64,000 nt of DNA from assembly GCF_900176345.1 (NCBI RefSeq), contig NZ_FWXU01000014.1, positions 62,001 to 126,000 on the forward strand, in the 5' to 3' direction. This document shows positions 53,047 to 62,150 of this stretch, in pieces. Position 1 is the first letter of the stretch. Each line of letters opens with the position of its first letter. The stretch is from Rhizobium sp. RU36D. GTDB taxonomy: Bacteria > Pseudomonadota > Alphaproteobacteria > Rhizobiales > Rhizobiaceae. The position numbers and the translations under genes were made by a program. The notes under the pieces are model-generated. The model made no database searches. It saw only the letters and a list, made by a program, of their open reading frames with translations, and was not told the origin of the DNA.

Positions 53047-53775
53047 TTAATTAACGACAACTGTGGTGACGAGTTTGTAGCCCGAGTTGCGGATCACTTG
53101 CAGCGGTAGCTCAGTCCCGGATTGGCGGATGCGCGCCCTCAGCCGCGCGAGTGCCACATCTGTCACGCGGCTCCCGGATGTCTGTCTATCCTCGCCAAAA
53201 ATGGCGGCGAGTTCTATACGCGAAACAACGACATTGGAACGAGCAGCGAGATACTCAAGGAAGGCAGTCTCTCGCGTAGAGAGTTTAACCGCAACGCCGC
53301 CTGGCGTATTCAACACGTGCTTCGCTCGGTCGAGTTTCCACGTGGCTGCAGTCTTCACAATGGAAGAAGAGGTCATCGGCCCAACCTGATTTCGCCTGCG
53401 CCTGCTCAAGTTCACGATTGCCAACGCCAGTTCTTCGGTATCCACAGGCTTCGTCAGATATATGTCGGCACCTTCGCCGTAGCCGCGAATTCTGTCCTCG
53501 CGTTTGGTGCGAGCGGTCAGGATGATAACGCCGATGTCGCTTCTTTCGCGGATTGATGCCGTCAATTGAAAGCCGCTGGTGTCAGGGAGATTGACGTCAA
53601 TGACTGCAACATCAAGACTCATGGGATCAAAGCAACTGTAGAATTCCGCACCTGACGTTGCTTCCGTGACCTTCATATCCCGCAAGCGCAAGTAATCTGA
53701 CAGGCTGTTCCGCAGAAAGCTGTTGTCTTCTACTAGCAGAACGCGAATATTTTCCGGATGAGGGTCTTGGATCAC
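53047..53775 (-). CDS. OmpR-family response regulator
   Basis: 242 residues: receiver domain with the acidic pair (VEDN), phosphoacceptor Asp60 in VIDVNLPD, and the switch Lys in YLTKPVD. It is joined to a winged-helix DNA-binding domain (KLSTRETAFLEYLAARSNVVVSRIELAAIFG and VTDVALARLRARIRQ). The gene lies between the TPS operon and a divergent histidine kinase gene, its obvious partner. Control of the TPS operon is the simplest hypothesis. Confidence 0.94.
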   Translation of the reverse strand: MIQDPHPENIRVLLVEDNSFLRNSLSDYLRLRDMKVTEATSGAEFYSCFDPMSLDVAVIDVNLPDTSGFQLTASIRERSDIGVIILTARTKREDRIRGYGEGADIYLTKPVDTEELALAIVNLSRRRRNQVGPMTSSSIVKTAATWKLDRAKHVLNTPGGVAVKLSTRETAFLEYLAARSNVVVSRIELAAIFGEDRQTSGSRVTDVALARLRARIRQSGTELPLQVIRNSGYKLVTTVVVN

Positions 53776-53811
53776 GTTTTTTTTCTAGTTGTGTTAATCA
53801 GGATTCGGCGA

Positions 53812-55938
53812 ATGGCTTTTGTGGATAAATCACTTTCAACCTTTCAGCGGGTGTATTTTAAATTGAACATGCTTCACACACAAGCAGGGATCGGCGGCTT
53901 CGGGAGACTCGGATGCGGCTTTCGCCTCGTGGCTTCTGTCCTGCTTCTGCTTGCCATCCAAACCGTAAGAGACGCACCGGTCGCCTTTGCGACCGAGCAG
54001 CTTCCCGCGGTCTCCGGCCATCTTGCCATACTGGAGGATCCGTCTTTGGCATTGTCGCTTGCCGATGTGCTGCGGCCGGAACATGACGGGCGTTTCCTCC
54101 CGGTCATCGGTGGAGACATTAGTCTCGGCATCACTCGAAGCGCGTACTGGCTGCGTCTCAGCCTTCCGTCCGGGACCGACGCCGCAGCGATTTTGACAAT
54201 GTCGCCAAATTTTCTCGATGCGGTGGATATCTACTCCGCCGCCCCTGGGCAAGGCCGGGTGGCCAATGATTATCGACTGACACAGACCGGGGACCACCGG
54301 CCGCCGATCAACAGCGGGATCTCGGCGATCGCCGACGCGGTTCGGGTAGAATTCAAGGACGGAGAAACCACCCGGCTCTATGTCCGCATCCTGAACACGA
54401 ATTCCGCCACGCAAGCGCGTTTCCATCTCAGCCGGGTCGAGGATTTTGCATCCGATCTCAGCGCCACGACCCTGGGATTCGGTGTCTGGTTTGGCGGCAT
54501 GATCGTTCTGATCTTCGTCCAGCTTGTCTTCTATCAGTTCGATCGCAAGCTGATTTATCCCCTAATCGCGGTCAGGACCCTATCGCTGATGTTGCTGTAT
54601 TTCGGCAATTTCGGTCTGAGCCGAGCTTTGTTATTTCCGCAGAACGGTCCGGCGAATGACGTATTCATTGGCGCCTGCGGCTGGGGCGCTCTGTGTGTTT
54701 TTGCGGTGACCAATATCAAGCTGCTCGAATTGGACAGGAAGTCCACTTTCCTGCACAGAGTATATCTCCTGATTGCCGGTGGAGGCCTAATTGGGATCGT
54801 CTTTGCCTCGCTGCACCTTAATCTGGACTTTGCCCCCTTTGGCTCCGTGCTCGCGGCCCTGGCTGCCATGCTCAGTCTCGTCATCTCGCTTTGGTATGCC
54901 CGAGAAGATGGTGTCGCAAGCCTGCTACGTGCCGCGGCGTTCATGGTCCTTGTCAGCGGCAGTATTGTCTCGATCATGCAGCGAGTGGCAGTCTGGGACA
55001 TGCCAAACTGGGTATTCCATGTCTATGGAGTGGCTGGCCTCATTCATATCGTGCTTTTGACCGGTGTCCTGGCAGTTAGGCTCAGAGACGCCGAAAGGCG
55101 TGAGCGAATTAGGAATTCGCAAGCGCTGGAAGCGGCTCAATCGGCAGAACGGATGGCTGCGGCCCTGGTCGAAGAGCGCACGGCCGAACTGAACGAGGCA
55201 CGCAGGGCCGCCGAAAGCGCCTTGCAGGCGGAAATGCAGTCGCAGATTCAGCAGGTGCGGTTCCTCGAAGTCCTGTCCCATCAATACCGGACGCCGCTTT
55301 CCGCCATTCGCACGAGCGCGGACAGCATCGCTCTCTCCCTTCGCAAAGGAGATGAGGTCAATCGAAGCAGGATCGAGCGCATCCGCCAATCCGTCATTTG
55401 GCTGGTGCAGATTCTCGAGACAAATCTTCAGCGCAGTCTTCTGCAGGGTGCCAGCATTCAGCCGGAACCGGCTCCCGTGACAGCCGGGAGCATGTTAAGG
55501 GCTGCTTTCAAGCGATCCCAGGATTTGTTGAACGACCCCGACATCCGCCTTGATATCGACGATAGCGTATCGGAAATCGTTCTCCTCGTCGATGCCGCGA
55601 TGATCGAACTGGCCATCGTCAACCTCCTGGAAAATGCCGTCAAATATACGGCTCTGAAAGGTAGCGCGCCGGTGACCCTCTCTCTGGTGCGCGATCAGAT
55701 TGGTGTAGCAATTGTGGTCCGTGACCATGGCATCGGCATCCCGACTGACGACCTCCCGCATGTCCTGCAGAACGGTGTCCGGGGCGCCAACGCAAGCGGG
55801 GCGGAAGGATCCGGCCTCGGTCTCTCCATGGTGGCGCGCATTGTGGCCGCCCATGCCGGCTCTTTGGAACTCAAAAGTGTAGAAGGCGAAGGAACCACGG
55901 CGAAGATCATTCTTCCCGTGGCCGCTGACGCCGGCTGA
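53812..55938 (+). CDS. Hybrid-free sensor histidine kinase with 7TMR-DISM input
   Basis: About 708 residues. The N-terminal half has a signal-like segment, a DISMED2-type extracytoplasmic region (ITRSAYWLRLSLPSG) and seven helices (about residues 200-420), the 7TMR-DISM architecture. Then comes a coiled coil (AQSAERMAAALVEERTAELNEARRAAESAL), a dimerisation/phosphoacceptor domain with His490 in LSHQYRTPLSAI, and an ATPase domain with N-box LLENAVKY, DHGIGIP and GSGLGLS. The 7TMR-DISM class senses small ligands, often sugars or carbohydrate-like. ATG 53812 has AGGA upstream; the frame could begin earlier but would then overlap the divergent regulator. Confidence 0.92.
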   Translation: MAFVDKSLSTFQRVYFKLNMLHTQAGIGGFGRLGCGFRLVASVLLLLAIQTVRDAPVAFATEQLPAVSGHLAILEDPSLALSLADVLRPEHDGRFLPVIGGDISLGITRSAYWLRLSLPSGTDAAAILTMSPNFLDAVDIYSAAPGQGRVANDYRLTQTGDHRPPINSGISAIADAVRVEFKDGETTRLYVRILNTNSATQARFHLSRVEDFASDLSATTLGFGVWFGGMIVLIFVQLVFYQFDRKLIYPLIAVRTLSLMLLYFGNFGLSRALLFPQNGPANDVFIGACGWGALCVFAVTNIKLLELDRKSTFLHRVYLLIAGGGLIGIVFASLHLNLDFAPFGSVLAALAAMLSLVISLWYAREDGVASLLRAAAFMVLVSGSIVSIMQRVAVWDMPNWVFHVYGVAGLIHIVLLTGVLAVRLRDAERRERIRNSQALEAAQSAERMAAALVEERTAELNEARRAAESALQAEMQSQIQQVRFLEVLSHQYRTPLSAIRTSADSIALSLRKGDEVNRSRIERIRQSVIWLVQILETNLQRSLLQGASIQPEPAPVTAGSMLRAAFKRSQDLLNDPDIRLDIDDSVSEIVLLVDAAMIELAIVNLLENAVKYTALKGSAPVTLSLVRDQIGVAIVVRDHGIGIPTDDLPHVLQNGVRGANASGAEGSGLGLSMVARIVAAHAGSLELKSVEGEGTTAKIILPVAADAG

Positions 55939-56165
55939 GCGCTCTGAACCGCCATGCCGATCCGCTACCCTCTTCAGGCGGTCTATCGCTTACCCGTAGA
56001 TTGTCATGAAACGTCTCATTAGTTTCTAGATGTCCTTTGGGTATCGTCTCATAACTGCGAAAATCAACCCCATGATTCTCTGATTTGCGTCTCACGGAGA
56101 TTGTTTCGGCAGGTTTACTCAAGTGGGACATTCCATTTGCGCGCTTCAGCCAGGCCATGAGCGAC

Positions 56166-57299
56166 CTAGAGAAGCCTGGCTGCTCTACCACTGCGCCTAG
56201 TTGCGCCATTATAGTAGTCCGATGCTTGCTGAACGGATCGATGGCGGGACTGCTCCATGGCTTCGGCAAGGGGAATGCCACGATTTGCTGCCTCGGTCAG
56301 ATAGCCTGATCGTAGCCCGTGGGCCGAAAACTCCTCGGGCTCCAGCCCGGCCATTGCCGCCCGCTGCTTGACGATCGCATTTACCGCGCTCGGCTCCAGC
56401 GCCCGCTTTGAAACATTCCCCCAACGATCAACCTTTCGAAAGATGCTCCCTGTTTCGATTCTTCCAGCCGCAAGCCAGGCGTTGAGCGCATCCACGGGCC
56501 GGCCCGTCAGATAAACGACCTCATCGTGCTCCGAGCCGGACGTTTTCGTGCGGCCGAGGTGGATGGCGAGAGAGGGAAGGGGAGGGCCGCCTTCGACGGT
56601 GATTGGCGGCTCGTCCGTGAGCTGCTCCCTGCGCAAACCGGTAATCTCGCTGCGACGCCGTCCGCCGGACGCAAAGGCGACCATCAGGATAGCCCGATCG
56701 CGGATGTCACGAAGGGTCTCGGCGCTGCAGGTCGCAAGCATCTTTGCCAAGACGTCGCCAGTGACCGCCTTGGCGCTCTTGCGCTTCCTCGGTCGCGGGG
56801 TCGCCCGGACTGCAAGTCGTATTGCGGACTTCAGGGACGGGGAGGAGAAGACGCCGGTCAGTCCGCGCCATTTCGTCAGCGTCGACCAGCTGGCAAGCCG
56901 CCTGCGCACCGTATCTGGCGCATGCGGCCCCGAGGATCGGAGCAACCGCTGGTCGCGCAGACTCTGCTCGACATCAGCTGGCATGCCGTGGTGAGGATCA
57001 ATCTCGCGCTGTACGGGTTGCCACAGATGATGGGCGACGAATTTTAGCAACAAGGCTTCGGGCGCTGGCCAGGGGAGGGAGGCCCCGGTCGCGGCTAGCG
57101 ACCAGGCCTGCAGATAGGCAAGGTCGGATGCCAGCGCACGCAAGGTGTTTTCGCCCATGCCCTCATTAACCAGATGGCGCAACGTCTCCAAATCCTGGTC
57201 AGTCAGCAGCTCGTCTCGCCGGTCGACCGGTAGGACGGCTGCGATCGCGTCCGGTTCTTTAGCTCTGCGATCAACGATGGTTCGGATTCCAGGAGTCAT
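56166..57299 (-). CDS. Tyrosine recombinase / integrase
   Basis: 377 residues. The SAM-like core-binding domain (TLRALASDLAYLQAWS) comes first, then the catalytic domain: first Arg in GGRRRSEITGL, HGLRSG (His-Leu-Arg) and the distal HRSVQQASDYY with the nucleophilic Tyr. The order and spacing fit an active integrase of a mobile element or plasmid resolution system. It marks the left edge of the accessory region 56166-62103. GC is similar to the neighbours. Confidence 0.93.
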   Translation of the reverse strand: MTPGIRTIVDRRAKEPDAIAAVLPVDRRDELLTDQDLETLRHLVNEGMGENTLRALASDLAYLQAWSLAATGASLPWPAPEALLLKFVAHHLWQPVQREIDPHHGMPADVEQSLRDQRLLRSSGPHAPDTVRRRLASWSTLTKWRGLTGVFSSPSLKSAIRLAVRATPRPRKRKSAKAVTGDVLAKMLATCSAETLRDIRDRAILMVAFASGGRRRSEITGLRREQLTDEPPITVEGGPPLPSLAIHLGRTKTSGSEHDEVVYLTGRPVDALNAWLAAGRIETGSIFRKVDRWGNVSKRALEPSAVNAIVKQRAAMAGLEPEEFSAHGLRSGYLTEAANRGIPLAEAMEQSRHRSVQQASDYYNGATRRSGRAARLL

Positions 57300-57700
57300 G
57301 CCGTTGACGATGCTGGGTGCAGTTTAAGGTCCGTCTGGCTGAAATCATGACCCTTGAACAGAAGGGGTGCCTTGGCAACTGCAGCGACAGCGTAGGAAAA
57401 GCAATCACCCATGTTCAGGCTGGCCGGGTGGCGTCCTTTGCCGTATCGATCTAGCGCGGCTTCAGCCTCACGATAGTGCTTCTCGTTGAAGGCGACTGGG
57501 ATGATGTTCGGTGCGTCAACGAACCGGGAGACGATGTCAGCGGAATTAGAAAAACCTTTGGCTGTCAGAACCGTTCTTGTTTCAAACAGAGTGGGCCAAC
57601 CGATAACAATCTCTTCTTGCCGTAGGACCGACTTGAAGGTTTCGGCCTCCGGCTCATCAAGGACGATCGCAACAAGAACCGAGGTATCGATCGCAATCAT
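57296..57700 (-). CDS. vapC: VapC-type PIN-domain toxin
   Basis: 134 residues of the PIN nuclease fold. The acidic catalytic set is visible in IAIDTSVLVAI (Asp5), the E of LDEPEAE/FETRT region and NMGDCFSYAVA (acidic pair) followed by LLFKGHDFSQTDL. VapC toxins cleave tRNA or rRNA. It starts with an ATGA overlap to vapB. The stop overlaps the start of the integrase frame on the same strand by 4 bp. Confidence 0.93.
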   Translation of the reverse strand: MIAIDTSVLVAIVLDEPEAETFKSVLRQEEIVIGWPTLFETRTVLTAKGFSNSADIVSRFVDAPNIIPVAFNEKHYREAEAALDRYGKGRHPASLNMGDCFSYAVAAVAKAPLLFKGHDFSQTDLKLHPASSTA

Positions 57701-57954
57701 ATCGGCAGGCCATTTTCATCATAAAGATCATCATGTGCAGATGTAGTTCCAGCCGGAACATTGCGGCGGCCCTCGGCCGCAAGCTCCCAGACGGCATCAA
57801 GTGGATGCTTTTTATCCTGCTGCCTCAATTCGATATCGTAGCGCTCAAGCGCCAGCTCGACGAGCCTGTTGATCGGCTGACCCGTTCTGCGCGCGAGCGC
57901 GTGCGCAAGATCTCTTGCTTTGCTGCTGCGGATGGAAAGCTGTGGTTCGGACAT
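57697..57954 (-). CDS. vapB: VapB-type antitoxin
   Basis: 85 residues with an N-terminal ribbon-helix-helix-like part (MSEPQLSIRSSKARDLAHALARRTG) as in the Rv0623 group of VapB antitoxins. The acidic, extended C-terminus neutralises the PIN toxin. GAGGAA lies 8 bases before the ATG. It is the first gene of the vapBC operon. Confidence 0.93.
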   Translation of the reverse strand: MSEPQLSIRSSKARDLAHALARRTGQPINRLVELALERYDIELRQQDKKHPLDAVWELAAEGRRNVPAGTTSAHDDLYDENGLPI

Positions 57955-57982
57955 GGTGTTCCTCGTCGATTTTGCGACAGCA

Positions 57983-58048
57983 ACATAGCGTTTGCGGCGC
58001 CAGATAGCAAGAAACAGTCGATTGATGGCTAACCCTTGATAAGGGTTA
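57983..58048 (-). promoter_or_regulatory. vapBC promoter and inverted-repeat operator
   Basis: On the minus strand TTGCTA and TATGTT lie 17 bases apart, about 30 bp before the vapB start. Further upstream TAACCCTT-GAT-AAGGGTTA (58030-58048) is a perfect 8-bp inverted repeat, a good candidate for autoregulatory binding of the VapBC complex. Confidence 0.5.
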
Positions 58049-58145
58049 CTTATCGGAGGTTAGACGAACAACCGTCAATCATACCATGTGAGGAACTGCA
58101 ATATTCATATAGAGTTCCTATAAGACATCATTTACCATTATTTCA

Positions 58146-59276
58146 ATGACTTACGATCTCGGAAAAATCAGTATGACAGCCCTGATGCGGCCGGCTTTCG
58201 ACGCCGGTGTCGCGCTCGCGCGTCTCGACGAGCGCATCGCCCGTTCGCCGGTCGGTCAGGGCTGGATCGAGCGCACCCAATTCGCCGACGCTTGCGCCTC
58301 GCTATGGATCGACGGCGAACTTGTCCATCTTGAAGACCTCGTCCTGCATGACGCCACGCGGGATATTCGCACACCCACCCACGAACTGACAATCGCCCGC
58401 GACGTCATGCGCACTCGTCGGCGGATCGCCGGCCAATCTCCCGATTGGGCGCTCTCTGCCGACGGCATCCGCTCGCTGCGGAAAACCTCGGAGATTGGGT
58501 CGGGCGGCGGAGACGAGGCGACGACGGCCGAAGTTATTTGGCCGGCGGCCGCGATCCCCGCGGAAGGGGAGGGGGAGGGAGGTGACGACGTCGCAAATCT
58601 CCTCGACGTCGACTATGCCGCCATCGATGCGGTACTTGCCCGATCAGAGGCCGCAATCGAAAACGCAACGCAGCCCGGCCGCGCCAGCGCAGCAGACAGA
58701 GACGCACTGGTCTATGATCTCGACTGGGACGAGGATGCCCGGCTGGAGGAATGGCGCGGCGTGCTGCGCCAGGCCGAAAATTTGCCAGCGGTGCTGCAGG
58801 CGATCGTGACCCTCGATGCCTGGAACGAGCTTTCGGTCCTGCAACATGCGCCCTGGCTCGGCCGGCTGCTTTGCGCTTCGATCCTACGGCAGGCCGGCAT
58901 CACCACCGGCGCCCATCTGGCCGCCATCAATCTCGGCCTCAAAACCATTCCCGTCGATCGGCGCCGGAATCGTGATCGGGAGACCCGGCTGCTCGCCATC
59001 GCCCACGGATTTTTGGCGGCCGCCGAGATCGGCATGAAAGAGCATGACCGGCTGGCACTGGCTCGGCAGATGATGGAGCGTAAATTGTCGGGAAGACGAA
59101 TGTCTTCGAAACTGCCGGAATTGGTCGAGCTGGTGATGGCAAAGCCGTTGGTGTCGGCCGGGATGGTGGCGAAAACGCTCGACGTCACGCCGCAGGCGGC
59201 GCGGCGGATTGTTTTGGAGCTGGGTCTGCGGGAGATGACGGGGAGGGGGAGGTTTCGGGCATGGGGGATTGTCTAG
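58146..59276 (+). CDS. RHE_PE00001-family protein (DUF1612 plus HTH)
   Basis: 376 residues. The N-terminal segment, [33 protein letters not shown], and [29 protein letters not shown] are hallmarks of the RHE_PE00001 family known from rhizobial plasmids. The C-terminus has a helix-turn-helix ([34 protein letters not shown]). A variable acidic linker (about residues 115-180) separates them. Function is unknown; DNA binding is inferred. Family members are almost only found on rhizobial plasmids and islands, supporting the mobile character here. Confidence 0.88.
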   Translation: MTYDLGKISMTALMRPAFDAGVALARLDERIARSPVGQGWIERTQFADACASLWIDGELVHLEDLVLHDATRDIRTPTHELTIARDVMRTRRRIAGQSPDWALSADGIRSLRKTSEIGSGGGDEATTAEVIWPAAAIPAEGEGEGGDDVANLLDVDYAAIDAVLARSEAAIENATQPGRASAADRDALVYDLDWDEDARLEEWRGVLRQAENLPAVLQAIVTLDAWNELSVLQHAPWLGRLLCASILRQAGITTGAHLAAINLGLKTIPVDRRRNRDRETRLLAIAHGFLAAAEIGMKEHDRLALARQMMERKLSGRRMSSKLPELVELVMAKPLVSAGMVAKTLDVTPQAARRIVLELGLREMTGRGRFRAWGIV

Positions 59277-59505
59277 ATATGCCCTAGGTATATCGCCGGA
59301 TGTCGAAGCAATCGAGCATGGGGAATTGCTCAGCCGATAGGGACGAGATTTTCGGTCCACCACTGCGATATGAACTCCGAAAATTATGAGCTCTTTGCTT
59401 GGTCGTCTTCGCGGTTCAAAAAACTTGAGCGTGATGACGGCTTTTCGTTCCTTTGATGGACAAATCGAATTTTAGTAACAAAATCAACTGAATTTCTGAC
59501 GTGGC

Positions 59506-60222
59506 ATGATAGGCAGTTTTTCAAGCATTTTTACTCTGATGGAAGCAATGAAATCCCTACGATATTTGACTAAAGCTTTGCCCCGCCCGCGGCCAAAGGA
59601 GCCGGACCATTTCTCAGGCAAATTTCAAAAGTTGTTAAAGGGTGTTATCAACAACGCCAAACTGCCTGAAATCGAGAAGCTGAAAGCTATTTATGGCTTC
59701 ATGGATCAGTATGCGGGTTACGTGGCAAGCTTCTCCGTGTGCCAGAAGGGCTGCAGTGCTTGCTGTAAAATTCCCGTGACTATCAGCCGGCTTGAAGCCG
59801 AATATATCCACCTCATGGCCCGGACACCGATCAATGAGGTAGGCACCGGTCGGAAGGCCACAATCGGCGAAAGCTGCCCGCTGCTCTCTGAAGCGGGCGA
59901 TTGCTCCGTCTATCAGTTCCGACCGTTCAACTGCCGGACATTCCACACTTTGGACGACCCCCGTTACTGTGACACACCAGGCGAAATTCATCAGGTTTAC
60001 GGATCACCAAGCAGGGGTTACGACAATGAGAAATATGCGCTTTTGGCGAAGTGGCTCAAACAGACCCAAGACCTCTACGAACTTGGACCATATCAAGACA
60101 TTCGGTCGTGGTTTTGCATAGAAAATGGTGGAGATAGCGCTTCCGGTTCGGCGCGTGATGTGTCGCCGCAGCAAGGAATTTTGAAGGGAATTCTTGGTCG
60201 TGTCCTCAGAAGAGGCAGATAG
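59506..60222 (+). CDS. YkgJ-family cysteine-cluster protein (putative Fe/Zn binding)
   Basis: 238 residues. The cluster CQKGCSACCK near residue 80 and the later SCPLL, GDCSVY and FNCRTFH give the CxxxCxxCC...C...C pattern of the YkgJ/UPF0153 family, thought to bind iron or zinc. The rest is helical and soluble. GC is visibly lower than in the flanks, fitting transfer. ATG codons at 59539 and 59548 are alternative starts; no strong ribosome-binding site was found. Confidence 0.82.
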   Translation: MIGSFSSIFTLMEAMKSLRYLTKALPRPRPKEPDHFSGKFQKLLKGVINNAKLPEIEKLKAIYGFMDQYAGYVASFSVCQKGCSACCKIPVTISRLEAEYIHLMARTPINEVGTGRKATIGESCPLLSEAGDCSVYQFRPFNCRTFHTLDDPRYCDTPGEIHQVYGSPSRGYDNEKYALLAKWLKQTQDLYELGPYQDIRSWFCIENGGDSASGSARDVSPQQGILKGILGRVLRRGR

Positions 60223-60430
60223 CTATCCCGTATCACCAAAGTCCGCCAAAGAACACCAGTGGCGGCTATGACTGGCCATCGCAGCCACGGGTCGACGTCA
60301 TGACCAGCCCTCGGATTATTGCGCTTGAGGTAAAACCTTGCAAGAAAGCACACGCAGCAAAGTGGTTCAGCCATGCTGAACTATGAGATTGACGGAGCTT
60401 TGAATCGGCTGTGGGGGAGATGGTGTTCGC

Positions 60431-61408
60431 ATGCCGATTGATCTTAGCGCTGCAGGCTTTTCTGGTCGCTTTACCGCCTTGAATGGCACAAGAACCTTGT
60501 TTCCCAGTCATGCGGACATCATCCGATCATTGCTCACGGTTGGCTATCCCAGTCGTCGCCACGCGATACGGCTTGTTGGCTCCTGGCGGGAGACCATGCT
60601 CGTCGCGATGGCCACCGGCTATCTTCAGCCTTCTTTGCACACCACGTCGTACTACCGAAGCCTTGAGCAAACGGAGAAAGTCGGTGTCTCGTTCTTGCTC
60701 GGTGAGGCATTCACACACTGGTATGCCCAGAGCCAAATGAAAGTTACGATCCTTCTCCATGTCGCGAGCCTCGCATCTTGCCGTTGGGCAACGACGACGA
60801 TGCCCGTAACTCCAAAGGTCGGTGCGGCGCCGCCACCCCCAAAGTCACGCCCAGATTTTATCGGACTTCGTTGTCGCGAACGACACGTGTTCGAAAGTAA
60901 GGGTCGGACCCGTGCGCCCGGCGCAGGCACAGTTTCCAAGGCTCTCGGTCAGGTTTCCGCGCTCCACACTGTCAACGGGCGCCCGCCGACAACCCGCTGC
61001 GCAAATTTCTTTATGTTCAAAGCCAGCGGAGCACAGGGGAGGATCATCGACCCCCCAGGAATCGGGAAGGGAATTGACCTCAGATTCGATGAGTTCGAAG
61101 CGATGACGAGAGCTTATTCCTTCTTTCTTGATCGCCCCGTCGGCGATCTCTCCGATAAGGTCGGCGAAGGGTACGTCGGTCGGGAAATCGATGACGGCGT
61201 GTTCTTCGCAATAGACGCGAAAGTCTATGCCGCATTGCAGGAGATGCCACCGACAAGGAGAGGACGGATGAGACGCTATTTGGAAGTGTCCGACATCCTC
61301 GAAAGGAACGTCCAACGTTTTGAGAGTCGCCGAGATGGCGGCGTGTCAGCCGGGCCGGATGGGTTGCTCCTTGTTGACCGACGCCCGCCGGGGTCACGGG
61401 ATGGCTGA
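60431..61408 (+). CDS. Hypothetical protein with PD-(D/E)xK-like motif
   Basis: 325 residues with no clear relatives recognised. Residues of about 140-160 read RPDFIGLRCRERHVFESKGR: a PD, then about 14 residues to ExK, the pattern of PD-(D/E)xK nucleases. It is followed by KALGQVSAL, a helix that often holds the next conserved Gln. GGGGGAGA lies before the ATG. Low-GC flanks and the integrase neighbourhood suggest an accessory, possibly defence-linked role. Nuclease assignment rests on the motif only. Confidence 0.6.
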   Translation: MPIDLSAAGFSGRFTALNGTRTLFPSHADIIRSLLTVGYPSRRHAIRLVGSWRETMLVAMATGYLQPSLHTTSYYRSLEQTEKVGVSFLLGEAFTHWYAQSQMKVTILLHVASLASCRWATTTMPVTPKVGAAPPPPKSRPDFIGLRCRERHVFESKGRTRAPGAGTVSKALGQVSALHTVNGRPPTTRCANFFMFKASGAQGRIIDPPGIGKGIDLRFDEFEAMTRAYSFFLDRPVGDLSDKVGEGYVGREIDDGVFFAIDAKVYAALQEMPPTRRGRMRRYLEVSDILERNVQRFESRRDGGVSAGPDGLLLVDRRPPGSRDG

Positions 61409-61645
61409 CGCATTCTAAGGTAGTTGGTTCTCGAAGGCAGCAGTATCGCGTGCATTCCTCGGTTGCCGCACGAGTTCTTGGCTACCCCGATGGCACCGTA
61501 CCCGGTCTCATTGTCCCCTGTGAACGAAGCATGTGCCAGGATGCTGGGAGAGATCTCCTCTCCTCTTGTGCCGAACAGCTCTGACGCCTGTCGGGACATA
61601 TGGTTTGGCGCTTAATCGTAAGAATGCGCCCGCGCGGGCTGTTAA

Positions 61646-61846
61646 CGGCACTTAATTTGAGATTATTCGGCACAATATTCGTGCTGAACCACTTCCGATC
61701 AGGCAATAACCTACTGTAATACGAGCCATTTTTGATGGCGGGTCGACGACAGGGAGCCAATTTAATTTAAACGGCGAATCCCATATTAACTGGCAAAAGC
61801 GAACCTAGAATCTCAAATTGACTGCCAAGTCTCAAATTAAGTGCCG
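61646..61846. mobile_element. 201-bp element bounded by perfect 17-bp inverted repeats (MITE-like or transposon-end relic)
   Basis: CGGCACTTAATTTGAGA (61646-61662) and TCTCAAATTAAGTGCCG (61830-61846) are exact inverted repeats. A related TCTCAAATTGACTGCC lies just inside the right end (61811-61826), and a weaker ATATTAACTGGC copy further in (61783-61794). The left end has a second CGGCACAATATTCGTG. Such multiple imperfect end repeats resemble Tn7/Mu-type or other IS ends. No gene lies inside. The flanking 61409-61645 also shows no gene. Confidence 0.65.
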
Positions 61847-61922
61847 GGCTATCTTACTGTAAGAGGTGGCTCGGTTTGTCTGAACAGTTTCGGGCGTTTC
61901 GCTAAGTGGATTTCCGCCTCTA

Positions 61923-62103
61923 TTATGCCGCTGCCATCATGGGTGCCACCGCGTTGAAGTAGGCCTGATCCGGCGTCTGCCGGTCAAGCGATGAATGTGG
62001 GTGTCGGCTATTCTAAAAGTTCAGATATCTGCCGATGCCAGCGCTGGCCTCGGACACAGTCTTGTAGGCGTGTAGGTAGACTTCCTCGTATTTGATGGTG
62101 CGG
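61923..62103 (-). pseudogene. IS3-family transposase remnant (OrfB C-terminus), disrupted
   Basis: On the minus strand the sequence reads IKYEEVYLHAYKTVSEASAG, then, after an in-frame TAG at 62013-62015, NSRHPHSSLDRQTPDQAYF and a stop after MMAAA. HSSLDRQTPDQAYF is the end of the integrase domain of IS3-group (IS407/IS51-like) transposases. The upstream part is missing beyond 62103. It is a dead relic. Confidence 0.85.
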
Positions 62104-62150
62104 CTTGCTGGTCGCCGAGAAGCTCGACACGACATCGGCGAAATCGTTCG

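Noticed and set aside
56011..56053. Repeated CGTCTCAT near the integrase as an attachment core
   Set aside because: The shared stretch is only 8 bases and no partner copy at the other island edge was found.
56143..56214. tRNA-like 5' half (D-arm-like GCGCAGTGGTAGAGC on the minus strand)
   Set aside because: It is the coding sequence for the integrase C-terminus, and no matching T-arm or acceptor 3' half follows, so no tRNA or split att site is supported.
61482..61760. 92-codon minus-strand frame near the inverted-repeat element
   Set aside because: It crosses the left end of the element, lacks a ribosome-binding site and resembles no known protein.
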